Shown here: in pieces, positions 7,992 to 16,474 of the stretch
How positions within the stretch are numbered: position 1 is the stretch's first letter
Layout of the letters: each line of letters starts with the position of its first letter
DNA from: an uncultured Lachnospiraceae bacterium
GTDB taxonomy: Bacteria > Bacillota > Clostridia > Lachnospirales > Lachnospiraceae
Assembly (NCBI GenBank): GCA_910585005.1
Contig: CAJUCN010000005.1
Location: 49,154-113,153, forward strand
Direction: 5' to 3'
DNA length: 64,000 bases
The notes under the pieces: generated by a model
What the model was told of the DNA's origin: nothing
What the model saw: the letters and a program-made list of their open reading frames with translations, nothing else
Databases searched by the model: none
Made by a program: the position numbers and the translations under genes

Positions 7992-8846
7992 ATGGAACGA
8001 GCCGTTATCAGAAAATTTACAGCTTTGGAGGCTGATGTTGTTTGTGAGTGTAAGACTATAAAAGAATCAATAGAGAGTTCAATGTACTTTCATAATCATG
8101 ATGGTCATGAAATTCTGCTGGTATTAAGTGGAATTTTAGATTTATATACAGAATCCGGAAAAATAAGGTTGGAGAGAGGGGATTTGGTCTGCGTTGACGA
8201 ATATTGTTTTCACGGCGCAGATCTGATTAGTAATGAAAAATATGACCGTGTTGTAATCAATATAAAAGGGGATTATTTAGAAAAATTATCCAGTGACCAG
8301 ACGAATCTGGCATTTTGTTTTTCACAAGACACTTCCAGGTCGGTCAGGGTGATCCATCTATCAGAGGTGGAGATGGAAGAAATGAAAAGATATGCAATAT
8401 CTCTTCAAGAAAGTCTTTTGGGTAAAAAAGTTGGGGATGACCTTCGTGCAGAGGCTTTTTTGAAGCTGATTATGGTTATTATTATGCATCACTTCTTAAA
8501 CTATGAGATTCCCCGGCCTGTAGAAACCATACCCCAGTTAGTAAAAGAAACTTTTTCCTATATTGAAAAACATTTAACGGAAGAAATTACGCTAAAAAAA
8601 CTGGAGGATCATGTGCATCATAATGGAACATATTTAAGCAGATGTTTCAAAAAGACCATGGGAATTTCGCTTCAGCAGTTTATTATTGTGAAGAAGATAA
8701 CGTTGTCCTGCAAACTGCTTAAGGAAGGATACTCTCCTTGTGATGCGTGTTTTATGACAGGATTTAATAATTATTCTAATTATTCGAGAACGTTTTCTAA
8801 ACAAGTGGGAATGTCTCCCAAAAAGTATCAAATGAAAAATAGGTAA
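7992..8846 (+). CDS. AraC family transcriptional regulator (cupin sensor), probable activator of the transporter operon
   Basis: A 284-residue AraC-type regulator. The N-terminal domain has a cupin pattern (FHNHDGHEILLVLSGILDLY, then RLERGDLVCVDEYCFHG) that would bind a sugar effector. The C-terminal domain has two helix-turn-helices (EITLKKLEDHVHHNGTYLSR, then CFKKTMGISLQQFI; second ending GFNNYSNYSRTFSKQVGMSP). The ribosome binding site is poor. A terminator follows at 8875-8912 and then the ABC transporter operon in the same direction. The 40-bp element occurs both upstream of this gene and upstream of that operon, so I infer this protein regulates both. AraC regulators next to LplB-type transporters commonly control oligosaccharide import. 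Confidence 0.9.
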   Translation: MERAVIRKFTALEADVVCECKTIKESIESSMYFHNHDGHEILLVLSGILDLYTESGKIRLERGDLVCVDEYCFHGADLISNEKYDRVVINIKGDYLEKLSSDQTNLAFCFSQDTSRSVRVIHLSEVEMEEMKRYAISLQESLLGKKVGDDLRAEAFLKLIMVIIMHHFLNYEIPRPVETIPQLVKETFSYIEKHLTEEITLKKLEDHVHHNGTYLSRCFKKTMGISLQQFIIVKKITLSCKLLKEGYSPCDACFMTGFNNYSNYSRTFSKQVGMSPKKYQMKNR

Positions 8847-8874
8847 CTGTGTTGTTTGCAGTGGGATATTGTAC

Positions 8875-8912
8875 AAAAAGTGCGCTTGCGTTAATAAAAA
8901 GCGCACTTTTTT
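8875..8912 (+). terminator. Terminator after the second araC gene
   Basis: AAAAAGTGCGCTT (8875-8887) pairs with AAGCGCACTTTTT (8899-8911) around an AT-rich loop, and the right arm ends in a T run. It separates the regulator from the transporter operon. Confidence 0.85.
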
Positions 8913-8975
8913 GTTGTTAATTTGCACAAATTACAGAAATAATACTTTAATTTAATGTGCAATATTTTGCCGTAT

Positions 8976-9015
8976 TAGTCGTATTATGCAAAAAAATATG
9001 TCGTATATGGTGTAG
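8976..9015 (+). promoter_or_regulatory. Duplicated 40-bp AraC operator-like element, copy 2, with activator-type promoter
   Basis: This copy matches 7881-7920 at 31 of 40 positions. Within it GTCGTAT occurs twice (8978 and 9000), 22 bases apart, about two helical turns, the spacing expected for tandem AraC-type half sites. A possible -10 (TAAAAT, 9037-9042) follows, but there is no -35 consensus 17 bases upstream; that position overlaps the right edge of the element. This is the layout of an activator-dependent promoter. The region 8913-8975 also holds an inverted repeat TTGCACA/TGTGCAA (8922-8928 and 8956-8962). Confidence 0.65.
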
Positions 9016-9077
9016 GGAACAGCCAGAATATTGCGATAAAATATCAATACATACAAAATGAAAGAGAGGGGGATCAA

Positions 9078-10010
9078 ATGAATAAAGGGAAAAACAAAAA
9101 GGGATACCAGCATACACTGGCTAAAATGTGGAATTATAAATGGATTTATCTTATGCTTTTACCGGTTATGGTATATTATATTGTATTTAAATATATACCG
9201 ATGTACGGTATTACAATAGCATTCAAAGACTACAATGTTTTTAAAGGAGTGTTTGGGAGTCCCTGGTGTGGTCTTGACGTGTTTCGTAAAATCATGTCTA
9301 ATAAAAATTTCTGGGAAGCGATTAAGAACACCCTGCTTTTGAATGTACTTACTTTGCTGGTAAGTTTTCCATTGACAATTATTGTATCATTAATGCTCAA
9401 CGAAGTAATGAGCACCAAGTTTAAGAAGATTTCGCAGTCGGTACTATACCTTCCGCATTTTATTTCGTGGGTGGTGGTAGCTGGAATTGCAACAAACCTC
9501 TTTTCCCAACAGGGAGGAACTATTAACCAGATTTTACAGTCGATGGGAATGTCGTCCATTCCATTTTTAAGTGAAAACGGCTGGTGGATTTTTACTTATG
9601 TAGTCTGCAATGTCTGGAAAGAAATCGGATGGGGAACCATTATTTATCTTGCGGCTCTTACTGGCGTAGACGAAAGCTTGTATGAGGCGGCATATCTGGA
9701 TGGGGCGACAAAGTTCCAGAGGCTGATCTATATTACATTGCCGTCTATTAAATCTGTCATTGTAACAATGTTGATTTTGCAGATTTCCAAGATGATGACG
9801 ATTGGTCTTGATGCTCCGCTTTTGCTTGGCAATAAAAAAGTAATAGGGGTTTCCGAGGTAATCAGTACCTATACATACCGGCTTGGTATAGAGAGGGCAA
9901 AGTATAGTGACTCCACGGCGATTGGTTTATTCCAGTCAGTCATTAATATCATCATTCTATTTGCAGCGGATAAGTTTGCAAAAGCGATTGGTGAAGACGG
10001 GATTATATAG
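9078..10010 (+). CDS. ABC transporter permease, LplB type (oligosaccharide import)
   Basis: A 310-residue inner-membrane permease with six predicted membrane segments. The EAA loop that docks the ATPase reads EAAYLDGATKFQRLIYITLP (about residues 205-224). The N-terminal segment WIYLMLLPVMVYYIVFKYIP and the GITIAFKDYN motif are typical of LplB-type carbohydrate uptake (CUT1) permeases. The ribosome binding site GAGAGGGGG is strong. It is the first gene of a permease-permease-lipoprotein operon with no ATPase gene, so a shared MsmK-like ATPase encoded elsewhere probably energises it. The substrate is inferred from the downstream glycosidases to be a xylan- or arabinoxylan-derived oligosaccharide. 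Confidence 0.92.
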   Translation: MNKGKNKKGYQHTLAKMWNYKWIYLMLLPVMVYYIVFKYIPMYGITIAFKDYNVFKGVFGSPWCGLDVFRKIMSNKNFWEAIKNTLLLNVLTLLVSFPLTIIVSLMLNEVMSTKFKKISQSVLYLPHFISWVVVAGIATNLFSQQGGTINQILQSMGMSSIPFLSENGWWIFTYVVCNVWKEIGWGTIIYLAALTGVDESLYEAAYLDGATKFQRLIYITLPSIKSVIVTMLILQISKMMTIGLDAPLLLGNKKVIGVSEVISTYTYRLGIERAKYSDSTAIGLFQSVINIIILFAADKFAKAIGEDGII

Positions 10011-10022
10011 GGGGAAGAGTAT

Positions 10023-10904
10023 ATGGCAGGAACATTGAAAAAAAAGAAGATTACCGTGGGGAAAAGTGTGAATTACATACTGTTAACACTTTTGGCATTT
10101 GTCTGTTTGTATCCTTTCTTGAATGTGATTGCATATTCCCTGAGTGGATATAATGCTGTTTTGTCAGGAAAGGTGACATTTTATCCTATTGATTTTAACC
10201 TTGATGCTTATAAACAGATTCTGGGAAAGACACAGATATGGAATTCCATGAATACTACGATCCTGGTAACGCTGATGGGAACCGCCTTAAGTCTGGTGTT
10301 AACAATATTTGCATCTTACGGGTTGTCCCGGGATGACCTGCCGGGACGGAAAGCCTTGACCGGGTTGATTTTGTTTACCATGTATTTTGGTGGTGGCATG
10401 ATTCCTACTTTTTTGGTGGTAAAAGGCGTGGGACTTTTTGATACATTGGGAGCTTTGTTTGTCCCCCAGGCAATTAATGTATTTAACTTTATTGTAATGA
10501 GAACTTTTTTTAAGAACCTTCCGGAGAGTCTTGAGGAAGCGGCAAGGATTGATGGGGCTTCTTATTTACAGGTGCTGGTAAAGATTGTACTTCCCTTATC
10601 ACTGCCGATCATTGCGACGATTGGGCTTTTTTATGCAGTAGGCTATTGGAATACTTATTTTGATGCATTGCTATATATCCAGGATCCAGACAAGTATACT
10701 TTGCAGTTAAGGCTTCGGAGCCTTCTATTTGGTGAAGAACTGAACAATTCAGGAGCCAGCCTGGAAGGTGTGGGAACTCAGGTTATGAGTAAATCTTTGA
10801 AGATGGCAACGGTTGCCGTTTCCACCATACCGATTTTAGTTGTTTATCCCTGGCTGCAAAAATATTTTGTTAAGGGTGTCATGATAGGTTCTGTAAAAGG
10901 ATGA
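10023..10904 (+). CDS. ABC transporter permease, YtcP type (oligosaccharide import)
   Basis: A 293-residue second permease of the same importer. Six membrane segments are visible, starting with YILLTLLAFVCLYPFLNVIAY. The EAA loop reads EAARIDGASYLQVLVKIVLP. It begins 12 bases after the first permease, with GGGGGAAGAG as ribosome binding site. The pairing of LplB-type and YtcP-type permeases with a large lipoprotein binding protein is a common Firmicute arrangement for complex oligosaccharides. Confidence 0.92.
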   Translation: MAGTLKKKKITVGKSVNYILLTLLAFVCLYPFLNVIAYSLSGYNAVLSGKVTFYPIDFNLDAYKQILGKTQIWNSMNTTILVTLMGTALSLVLTIFASYGLSRDDLPGRKALTGLILFTMYFGGGMIPTFLVVKGVGLFDTLGALFVPQAINVFNFIVMRTFFKNLPESLEEAARIDGASYLQVLVKIVLPLSLPIIATIGLFYAVGYWNTYFDALLYIQDPDKYTLQLRLRSLLFGEELNNSGASLEGVGTQVMSKSLKMATVAVSTIPILVVYPWLQKYFVKGVMIGSVKG

Positions 10905-10968
10905 TGAAATTTCACATGTGAAGCGCGAAGACGCTTTATATAAAAAAGGAAAGAAAGGAAAATTAATT

Positions 10969-12645
10969 ATGAAAAAGAAAATGATCGCATGCTTATTGAC
11001 GTTATCCCTGGTGGCATCGGCCTTTGTGGGGTGTGGCGGAAAAACGGAGCCCAGTTCGGCTCAGGGCGAAAAGGAAAGTGAGACGGCTAAAGAGACGGAA
11101 ACAAAAACAGAGGAGGAAGGGGATTCCGACGCCGGAGAAGAAGCGGAGACGGCAAGTAAATATCAGACAACTTATGGCTCTAAGACGTTTGACAATGTGA
11201 CAATTACGGTGGAACTATTTGACAGGTCCAACGCGCCGGAGGGATCTACCATCACAGAAAACAAATGGACAGATTATGTAAAACAGGAAATGGGCAAGGT
11301 TGGAATCAATGTAGAGTTTGTTCCGGTTCCCAGATGGGATGAAGTGACTAAGATGCAGGCTATGGTAGCATCCCAGACAGCGCCGGATTTAACATTGACC
11401 TATACTTATGCGTATGCGGAAGACTATTTTAATCAGGGGGGTACATGGGATCTGTCAGAGTTTATTGACGGGGCTGACCAGGCGCAGAACATGAAGGCAT
11501 ATCTTGGGGATGAGGTTTTGGACATCGGCAGAAATGCAGACAACCAGTTGTACGGGATCGTGGCAAAGCGCGCCACTACTGCAAAGAGTAATCTTTTCCT
11601 AAGAAAGGACTGGTTGGATGAATTAAATCTGGCAGTGCCTACTACGCCGGATGAGCTGTATCATGTGATCGAACAGATGGTGAAGAGCAATCCGGATGGA
11701 CGAAAGGATGCATTGGGACTGGTATGGAATGCATGGAATCTCAGAATGGCATTTTCCAAGCTTGCAGCAGATCCGGTAGCCCTTGAGATAGCCAGTACAG
11801 AAGATGCAATAGCGGATTATTATGATGCGGGTATGAGGGATTATTACCGTTTTATGAACAAGATGTATAACAATGGACTTTTGAACCAGGAATATTACAC
11901 AATGTCAGAAGACGATTTCAAGAGTTATATTGTAACAGGTGCAGCGGTATTTTTTGAATATGCTGTAAATGCAAGCGTGGATGTATTGAGAGGATCTTTG
12001 CTGAAAACTTTACAGGAGAACGACCCAAGTGCAGATATTATTTCAATCCCGCCTCTTAAAAATGTAAATGACGGCAAGCAGTACAGCGCGGCCTATGCAT
12101 CTGGCGGTTTGATTGCATTCTGCCCTAAAACAGCGGATGAGGAGACCGTGGAAGCCTGTATGACTTATCTTGACTGGATGTGTAGTGAGGATGGCGGATT
12201 TGTAGTTTATCATGGATTTGAGGGAGAACATTTTGATTTTGACGCAAATGGGGTTCCGGTAGTAAAAGATGCCGAGTATAATTCCCAGGATAAAGACTGG
12301 ATCAGGACAGACCTTTTTGCAACTGGTAATCAGGGATATTTTGCAACAGTGGAAGACTTTAATGCGTGCACATCGAAAGAAGCGCCTGGCTATGAAGATC
12401 ATGTAATTGCAAATTATGAGAATGCACTGGTGGGAACAGTCAACCATGACTCCACATACACTTCACCTTCCACACCGGAATTGATCACGGATCTCAATCT
12501 GGTAAGGGATGAATATCAGGTGGAATGCATTACCTGTCCAATGGACCAGTTTGAGGCTACCTATGACGAGTATATGGCGCAGCTTGAAAATGCGGGTGTT
12601 CAGACTGTAATTGATGAGCGTACGGAATATTATAATAATAAATGA
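10969..12645 (+). CDS. Extracellular solute-binding lipoprotein of the oligosaccharide ABC importer
   Basis: A 558-residue lipoprotein. The signal peptide MKKKMIACLLTLSLVASAF ends in the lipobox FVGC, and an acidic Ser/Glu/Thr-rich linker follows (about residues 25-65). The remainder is a large cluster-B-like binding protein, for instance RWDEVTKMQAMVASQTAPDL and LFLRKDWLDELNLAVPTTPDE, of the LplA/YtcQ size class. The start at 10969 is preferred over an upstream GTG at 10918 because the signal peptide starts there and AAAGGAA lies 8 bases before it. It captures the oligosaccharide at the cell surface for the two permeases. A hairpin at 12704-12733 follows. Confidence 0.92.
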   Translation: MKKKMIACLLTLSLVASAFVGCGGKTEPSSAQGEKESETAKETETKTEEEGDSDAGEEAETASKYQTTYGSKTFDNVTITVELFDRSNAPEGSTITENKWTDYVKQEMGKVGINVEFVPVPRWDEVTKMQAMVASQTAPDLTLTYTYAYAEDYFNQGGTWDLSEFIDGADQAQNMKAYLGDEVLDIGRNADNQLYGIVAKRATTAKSNLFLRKDWLDELNLAVPTTPDELYHVIEQMVKSNPDGRKDALGLVWNAWNLRMAFSKLAADPVALEIASTEDAIADYYDAGMRDYYRFMNKMYNNGLLNQEYYTMSEDDFKSYIVTGAAVFFEYAVNASVDVLRGSLLKTLQENDPSADIISIPPLKNVNDGKQYSAAYASGGLIAFCPKTADEETVEACMTYLDWMCSEDGGFVVYHGFEGEHFDFDANGVPVVKDAEYNSQDKDWIRTDLFATGNQGYFATVEDFNACTSKEAPGYEDHVIANYENALVGTVNHDSTYTSPSTPELITDLNLVRDEYQVECITCPMDQFEATYDEYMAQLENAGVQTVIDERTEYYNNK

Positions 12646-12667
12646 TAAGTTGACAGGAAATCTTTTC

Positions 12668-12695
12668 TTGCAGTTTTAAAGCATTATATTATAAT
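12668..12695 (+). promoter_or_regulatory. Candidate promoter of the dehydrogenase operon
   Basis: TTGCAG (12668-12673) and TATAAT (12690-12695) are 16 bases apart, in the gap between the binding protein gene and the first Gfo/Idh/MocA gene. The -10 is perfect and the -35 imperfect. Any transcript would begin almost exactly at the hairpin 12704-12733. Confidence 0.45.
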
Positions 12696-12703
12696 AGAAC
12701 TTA

Positions 12704-12733
12704 GAAACAGGCTTCTTTTATGGAGCCTGTTTC
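12704..12733 (+). other. Stable RNA hairpin between the binding protein gene and the dehydrogenase genes
   Basis: GAAACAGGCTTC (12704-12715) pairs with GGAGCCTGTTTC (12722-12733). No T run follows (AATATATG), so it is a poor terminator. It may protect the 3' end of the binding-protein message or form the 5' end of a separate transcript. Confidence 0.6.
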
Positions 12734-12776
12734 AATATATGGGTATGGATAGACGAATCGGAAAGGAGCAGGAGCA

Positions 12777-13859
12777 ATGGAACAAAAAAGGGACGGAATG
12801 AATTATGCCCCAAAGGGGAAACCAGCGCCAGTAGTTGCGCCTGGAGAATTTTGTATTGCGGCAGTTGCGCTTGATCATGGGCATATCTACGGAATGTGTA
12901 ATGGTCTTATAGAGGCGGGAGCAAAGATAAAGTGGGTCTATGACCCGGATGCAGAAAAGGTTCGTGGATTTCAAAAGGCTTTCCCGGAGGCAAAGGCGGC
13001 AAAAAGCGAGGAAGAGATTTTAAATGACCCGGAAGTGAAATTGGTATGCGGCGCTGCCGTTACCAGCGAAAGATGTGCCTTGGGACTTCGTGTGATGGCG
13101 GCGGGAAAGGATTATTTTACAGATAAAGCGCCTCTTACCTCCCTGGAACAATTAGAAGCGGCAAAGGAGATGGTAAGAAAGACTGGAAAAAAATATATGG
13201 TGTATTACAGTGAGCGTATCCATGTAGAGTCGGCTGTATATGCGGGACAGCTCATTGAAGACGGGGCTATTGGGACGCCTATCCATATAGATGGGTTTGG
13301 GCCTCATCGGATTGGGAATCCCAAAGGCAGGCCGGAATGGTTTTTCCAAAAAGAAAAGTACGGCGGCATCTTATGTGATATTGGCAGCCATCAGATCGAA
13401 CAATTTTTGTTTTACTGCAGCGTGAAGGATGCAAAAGTCTCATACAGCCAGGTGGGAAATTACGGTCATCCGGATTATCCGGAACTGGAGGATTTCGGGG
13501 ATGCAGTACTGGTAGGGGATAATGGAGCTACCCAGCATTTTAGGGTGGACTGGTTTACTCCCGACGGGCTTTCCACCTGGGGGGATGGACGTACCTTTAT
13601 CCTTGGGACAAAGGGGTACATAGAACTTAGAAAATATGTGAATGTTGGTACAGGGGATGGTACTGGCGATCATGTTTTTTTGGTGAATGAAGAGGGCGAG
13701 AAGCATTTTGAAGTGAGCGGGAAGGTTGGATACCCATATTTTGGGCAGTTGATTTTAGACTGCATCAACCGGACAGAAAATGCCATGACCCAGGAACATG
13801 CATTTAAGGCGGCAGAGTTATGTGTCCGGGCGGAAATGCAGGCGGTAAAAGTAAAATAA
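12777..13859 (+). CDS. Gfo/Idh/MocA family oxidoreductase 1 (variant nucleotide-binding loop)
   Basis: A 360-residue NAD(P)-dependent dehydrogenase of the Gfo/Idh/MocA family. The N-terminal Rossmann domain starts near residue 26 with AAVALDHGHIYGM in place of the usual GxGxxG loop. The catalytic lysine is K117 in TDKAPL, where most relatives have EKP. The C-terminal domain carries GGILCDIGSHQIEQF with the conserved histidine (H205). There is no signal peptide, so it is cytoplasmic. It is the first of three dehydrogenases of this superfamily in a row. Family members oxidise or reduce sugar and inositol hydroxyls; the substrate here cannot be read from sequence, but the locus points to a pentose, deoxyhexose or oligosaccharide. 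Confidence 0.88.
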   Translation: MEQKRDGMNYAPKGKPAPVVAPGEFCIAAVALDHGHIYGMCNGLIEAGAKIKWVYDPDAEKVRGFQKAFPEAKAAKSEEEILNDPEVKLVCGAAVTSERCALGLRVMAAGKDYFTDKAPLTSLEQLEAAKEMVRKTGKKYMVYYSERIHVESAVYAGQLIEDGAIGTPIHIDGFGPHRIGNPKGRPEWFFQKEKYGGILCDIGSHQIEQFLFYCSVKDAKVSYSQVGNYGHPDYPELEDFGDAVLVGDNGATQHFRVDWFTPDGLSTWGDGRTFILGTKGYIELRKYVNVGTGDGTGDHVFLVNEEGEKHFEVSGKVGYPYFGQLILDCINRTENAMTQEHAFKAAELCVRAEMQAVKVK

Positions 13860-13881
13860 TAGATAAAGGAGCAAAGATGAA

Positions 13882-15045
13882 ATGATTAATGTAGCGATAG
13901 TTGGAACGGGCGGAATCGCTCATGTACATATGGAAGGCCTGCTTACTTTTCCGGAGAGGTGTAAAGTTGTGGCCTTGTGTGATATTTACCCGGAAAAGGC
14001 CAGGGCTATGAAAGAAAAATATCAGTTGGATTGTGCAGTGTTTCCGGATCATCAGAGTATGTTGGATTCAGATATTAAAATCGATCTGGTACATGTATGT
14101 ACGCCGCCTTATGTACACTGTGAGATTGCCGTGGACAGTATGGAGAAGGGGTGCAACGTAGTCGTGGAGAAGCCTATGGCAACTTGTCTTGCGGAGTGTG
14201 ACAAGATGCTGGAAGCCGAGAAGAAAAATGGCGTTACGATGGCTTGTATTGCCCAGAACCGTTTCAGGAATTCTATATACAGATTGAAACAGATGGTAGA
14301 AAGTCATTTGGCGGGAAAAATTTGCTTTGCTAAGGTGGAATCCGCCTGGTGGAGGGGACACAGCTATTATGATCTTTGGTGGAGAGGTACCTGGGAAAAG
14401 GAAGGCGGCGGGCCAACCCTGAATCATGCAGTGCATCATATTGATATGCTTAACTGGCTGGAGGGAAGGATGCCGGAGTCGGTAATGGCTATGCTGACCA
14501 ATGTGATGCATGATAATGCGGAGGTGGAAGATCTTTCACTTGCCTGTCTGCGTTATGAGGACGGGAGCCTGGCTCAAATCACCAGTTCTGTGGTGCATCA
14601 CGGGGAGGAGCAGGGGATTGAACTGCAATGTGCGGATGCCAAGCTTTCCGCACCCTGGGATGTAAAAGCGGAAGTCAGTCAGGCCAACGGTTTTCCGGCG
14701 CGGGAAGGAAACGATTTGCTGATAAAGAAATTACAGGATTACCAAGAAGCAATCCCCCTGCTTACCTATGAGGGGCATACGGGAGAGATCGACAATGTGC
14801 TGGCTGCCTTGGAAAAGGGGGAAAGACCCATGATCACGGGGACGGATGGAAGAAAAACAGTGGAAGTGATCACTGCTATTTATAAATCGGGATTTTCGGG
14901 ACAGATAGTGAAGTTTCCGATCGGTAGGGAGGATGACTATTATACCTTTGAAGGGCTTTTGAAAAATGCCGTGCATTTTTATGAGAAAACCTCCTGTGTA
15001 GAGAATTTTGGCGAGGAGCGGATCACAGTAGGAAAATATGAGTAA
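13882..15045 (+). CDS. Gfo/Idh/MocA family oxidoreductase 2
   Basis: A 387-residue member of the same superfamily with canonical features: VAIVGTGGIAHVH (residues 4-16) as the NAD(P) loop, VVEKPMAT with K97 as the catalytic lysine, and GGGPTLNHAVHHIDML (176-191) holding the conserved histidine region. The ribosome binding site is AAAGGAG. It starts 22 bases after the first dehydrogenase and overlaps the third by 8 bases, so the three are co-translated. It is cytoplasmic; the substrate is unknown. Confidence 0.9.
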   Translation: MINVAIVGTGGIAHVHMEGLLTFPERCKVVALCDIYPEKARAMKEKYQLDCAVFPDHQSMLDSDIKIDLVHVCTPPYVHCEIAVDSMEKGCNVVVEKPMATCLAECDKMLEAEKKNGVTMACIAQNRFRNSIYRLKQMVESHLAGKICFAKVESAWWRGHSYYDLWWRGTWEKEGGGPTLNHAVHHIDMLNWLEGRMPESVMAMLTNVMHDNAEVEDLSLACLRYEDGSLAQITSSVVHHGEEQGIELQCADAKLSAPWDVKAEVSQANGFPAREGNDLLIKKLQDYQEAIPLLTYEGHTGEIDNVLAALEKGERPMITGTDGRKTVEVITAIYKSGFSGQIVKFPIGREDDYYTFEGLLKNAVHFYEKTSCVENFGEERITVGKYE

Positions 15046-16237
15046 GCAGGAGATGGGCAGGAAGGTGTTACGCATCGGTGTAGTAGGGATTGGAAACATG
15101 GGGAGTGTCCATGCCGTGCAGATTTTTGAAGGAAAAGTAAAAGGCGCTGTGCTGGCGGCTGTGTGTGATATCAATAAGGAGCGTCTCGATTGGGCGGGGA
15201 AGAGATTTCACGGCAGTGTGCGGTTATATGAGGATTATGCCAGGCTTCTTGTGGAGGGAAGCGTTGACGCTGTGTTGATTGCAACGCCTCATAACCTTCA
15301 TCCTGTGATTGCGGTAGAGGCTTTTGGGAAGAAGATCCATGTGCTGACAGAAAAACCGGCGGGGGTGGATGGGGATAGCGTGGTTGAGATGAACCATGTG
15401 GCAAAGAGCAGCGGAATGGTGTTTGGAATCATGTATAACCAACGCACAAACCCTCTTTATAAAAAACTGCATGATCTGGTAAAAGAAGGGGCATTGGGAG
15501 AAATAAAGCGTTTTGTCTGGATCATCAACAACTGGTACCGTACACAGGCTTATTATGATTCAGGAAGCTGGCGGGCAACTTGGAATGGGGAAGGCGGCGG
15601 GGTACTTTTGAACCAATGTCCCCACAATCTGGATATTTGGCAGTGGATCATGGGAATGCCAAATAGGATCAGGGCTTTTTGCCGGATAGGAAATTACCAT
15701 GATATCCAGGTGGAAGATGATGCTACGATTTATGCGGAGTATGAGAATGGGGCGAGTGCCGTTTTTATTACTTCTACCGGAGAATATCCGGGTACAAACC
15801 GAATGGAGATCAGTGGCACCCGGGGGAAGGCAGTGGTGGAAAATGGGGAGTTAAAGCTTTTTTTGCTGGAAAGGAATGAACGGGAGATCTGCTTTTCTTC
15901 CCCGGCAGGTATGCCCGTGGAACCTGTCATATGCCAGACAATAGCGCAGGAGGAAGCTGACAACGGCCATCTTAAAGTGTTACAAAATTTTACGGACGCT
16001 GTGCTTTACGGAGAGGAACTGCTTGCACCCGGAGAGGAAGGAATCCATGGGCTTAGAATCAGCAATGCCGCATATTTGTCCGCCTGGAAAGAGGATTGGG
16101 TATCGGTTCCAGCGGATGGGAATGAGTTTCTTCGTTATTTAAACAAAAAGCGGGAAGAGGAAAAGAATGTTTCCAAGAAAGGGAAAAAAGAAAACATGGC
16201 AGAGGAATACTCCGAAAGATGGAGTGTCAGATGGTAA
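15038..16237 (+). CDS. Gfo/Idh/MocA family oxidoreductase 3
   Basis: A 399-residue dehydrogenase of the same superfamily: IGVVGIGNMGSVHA as the nucleotide loop, VLTEKPAGVDG with K106 as the catalytic lysine, and GGGVLLNQCPHNLDIWQW with the conserved histidine. The C-terminal about 35 residues are Lys/Glu-rich and look disordered. The start codon lies within the end of the preceding gene. A strong terminator (16285-16334) closes this group, so the three dehydrogenases form a transcription unit separate from the glycosidases downstream. Confidence 0.9.
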   Translation: MSKQEMGRKVLRIGVVGIGNMGSVHAVQIFEGKVKGAVLAAVCDINKERLDWAGKRFHGSVRLYEDYARLLVEGSVDAVLIATPHNLHPVIAVEAFGKKIHVLTEKPAGVDGDSVVEMNHVAKSSGMVFGIMYNQRTNPLYKKLHDLVKEGALGEIKRFVWIINNWYRTQAYYDSGSWRATWNGEGGGVLLNQCPHNLDIWQWIMGMPNRIRAFCRIGNYHDIQVEDDATIYAEYENGASAVFITSTGEYPGTNRMEISGTRGKAVVENGELKLFLLERNEREICFSSPAGMPVEPVICQTIAQEEADNGHLKVLQNFTDAVLYGEELLAPGEEGIHGLRISNAAYLSAWKEDWVSVPADGNEFLRYLNKKREEEKNVSKKGKKENMAEEYSERWSVRW

Positions 16238-16284
16238 AAATTTCAAATGATATTTTAAGAAAGAAGCATCATACAGGCAGTTGG

Positions 16285-16334
16285 AAAACAGTTGGACGGA
16301 TAAGGGGAAACCCTTGCCGGACAACTGTTTTTTG
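16285..16334 (+). terminator. Terminator between the dehydrogenase group and the glycosidase group
   Basis: A long imperfect stem: AAAACAGTTG...CGG..AAGGG (16285-16307) pairs with CCCTTGCCGG.CAACTGTTTT (16311-16331) around a GAAA tetraloop, followed by more T residues. Confidence 0.85.
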
Positions 16335-16359
16335 TTAAAAGATGTTGGAGGAATTAAAT

Positions 16360-16422
16360 ATGAGAATAGATCAATTTTATATGAGTATTATCCATTGTGG
16401 GAAAAGTATTAATAAAGTATGA
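16360..16422 (+). CDS. Candidate 20-residue small ORF upstream of the glycosidase genes
   Basis: An ATG at 16360 lies 6 bases after a perfect GGAGGAA (16347-16353) and opens 20 codons (MRIDQFYMSIIHCGKSINKV). Its TGA overlaps the ATG of a second 19-codon ORF (16419-16478), whose stop in turn overlaps the ATG of the first GH43 gene. No family is recognisable. A competing reading is that this stretch is promoter, since TTGTGG-N17-TATGAT falls at 16395-16423. Confidence 0.3.
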   Translation: MRIDQFYMSIIHCGKSINKV

Positions 16423-16423
16423 T
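16395..16423 (+). promoter_or_regulatory. Candidate promoter of the glycosidase operon
   Basis: TTGTGG (16395-16400) and TATGAT (16418-16423) are separated by 17 bases and lie 50 bases before the first GH43 start. A strong terminator precedes them, so a promoter is needed somewhere in 16335-16474. Confidence 0.45.
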
Positions 16424-16474
16424 GATAATTAAATTAGAAGAGTTTTTCTTAATGGGGAAAAGGAGAGTAAAATT

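Noticed and set aside
12704..12733. Terminator after the binding protein gene
   Set aside because: The stem is good but no T run follows; kept only as a hairpin.
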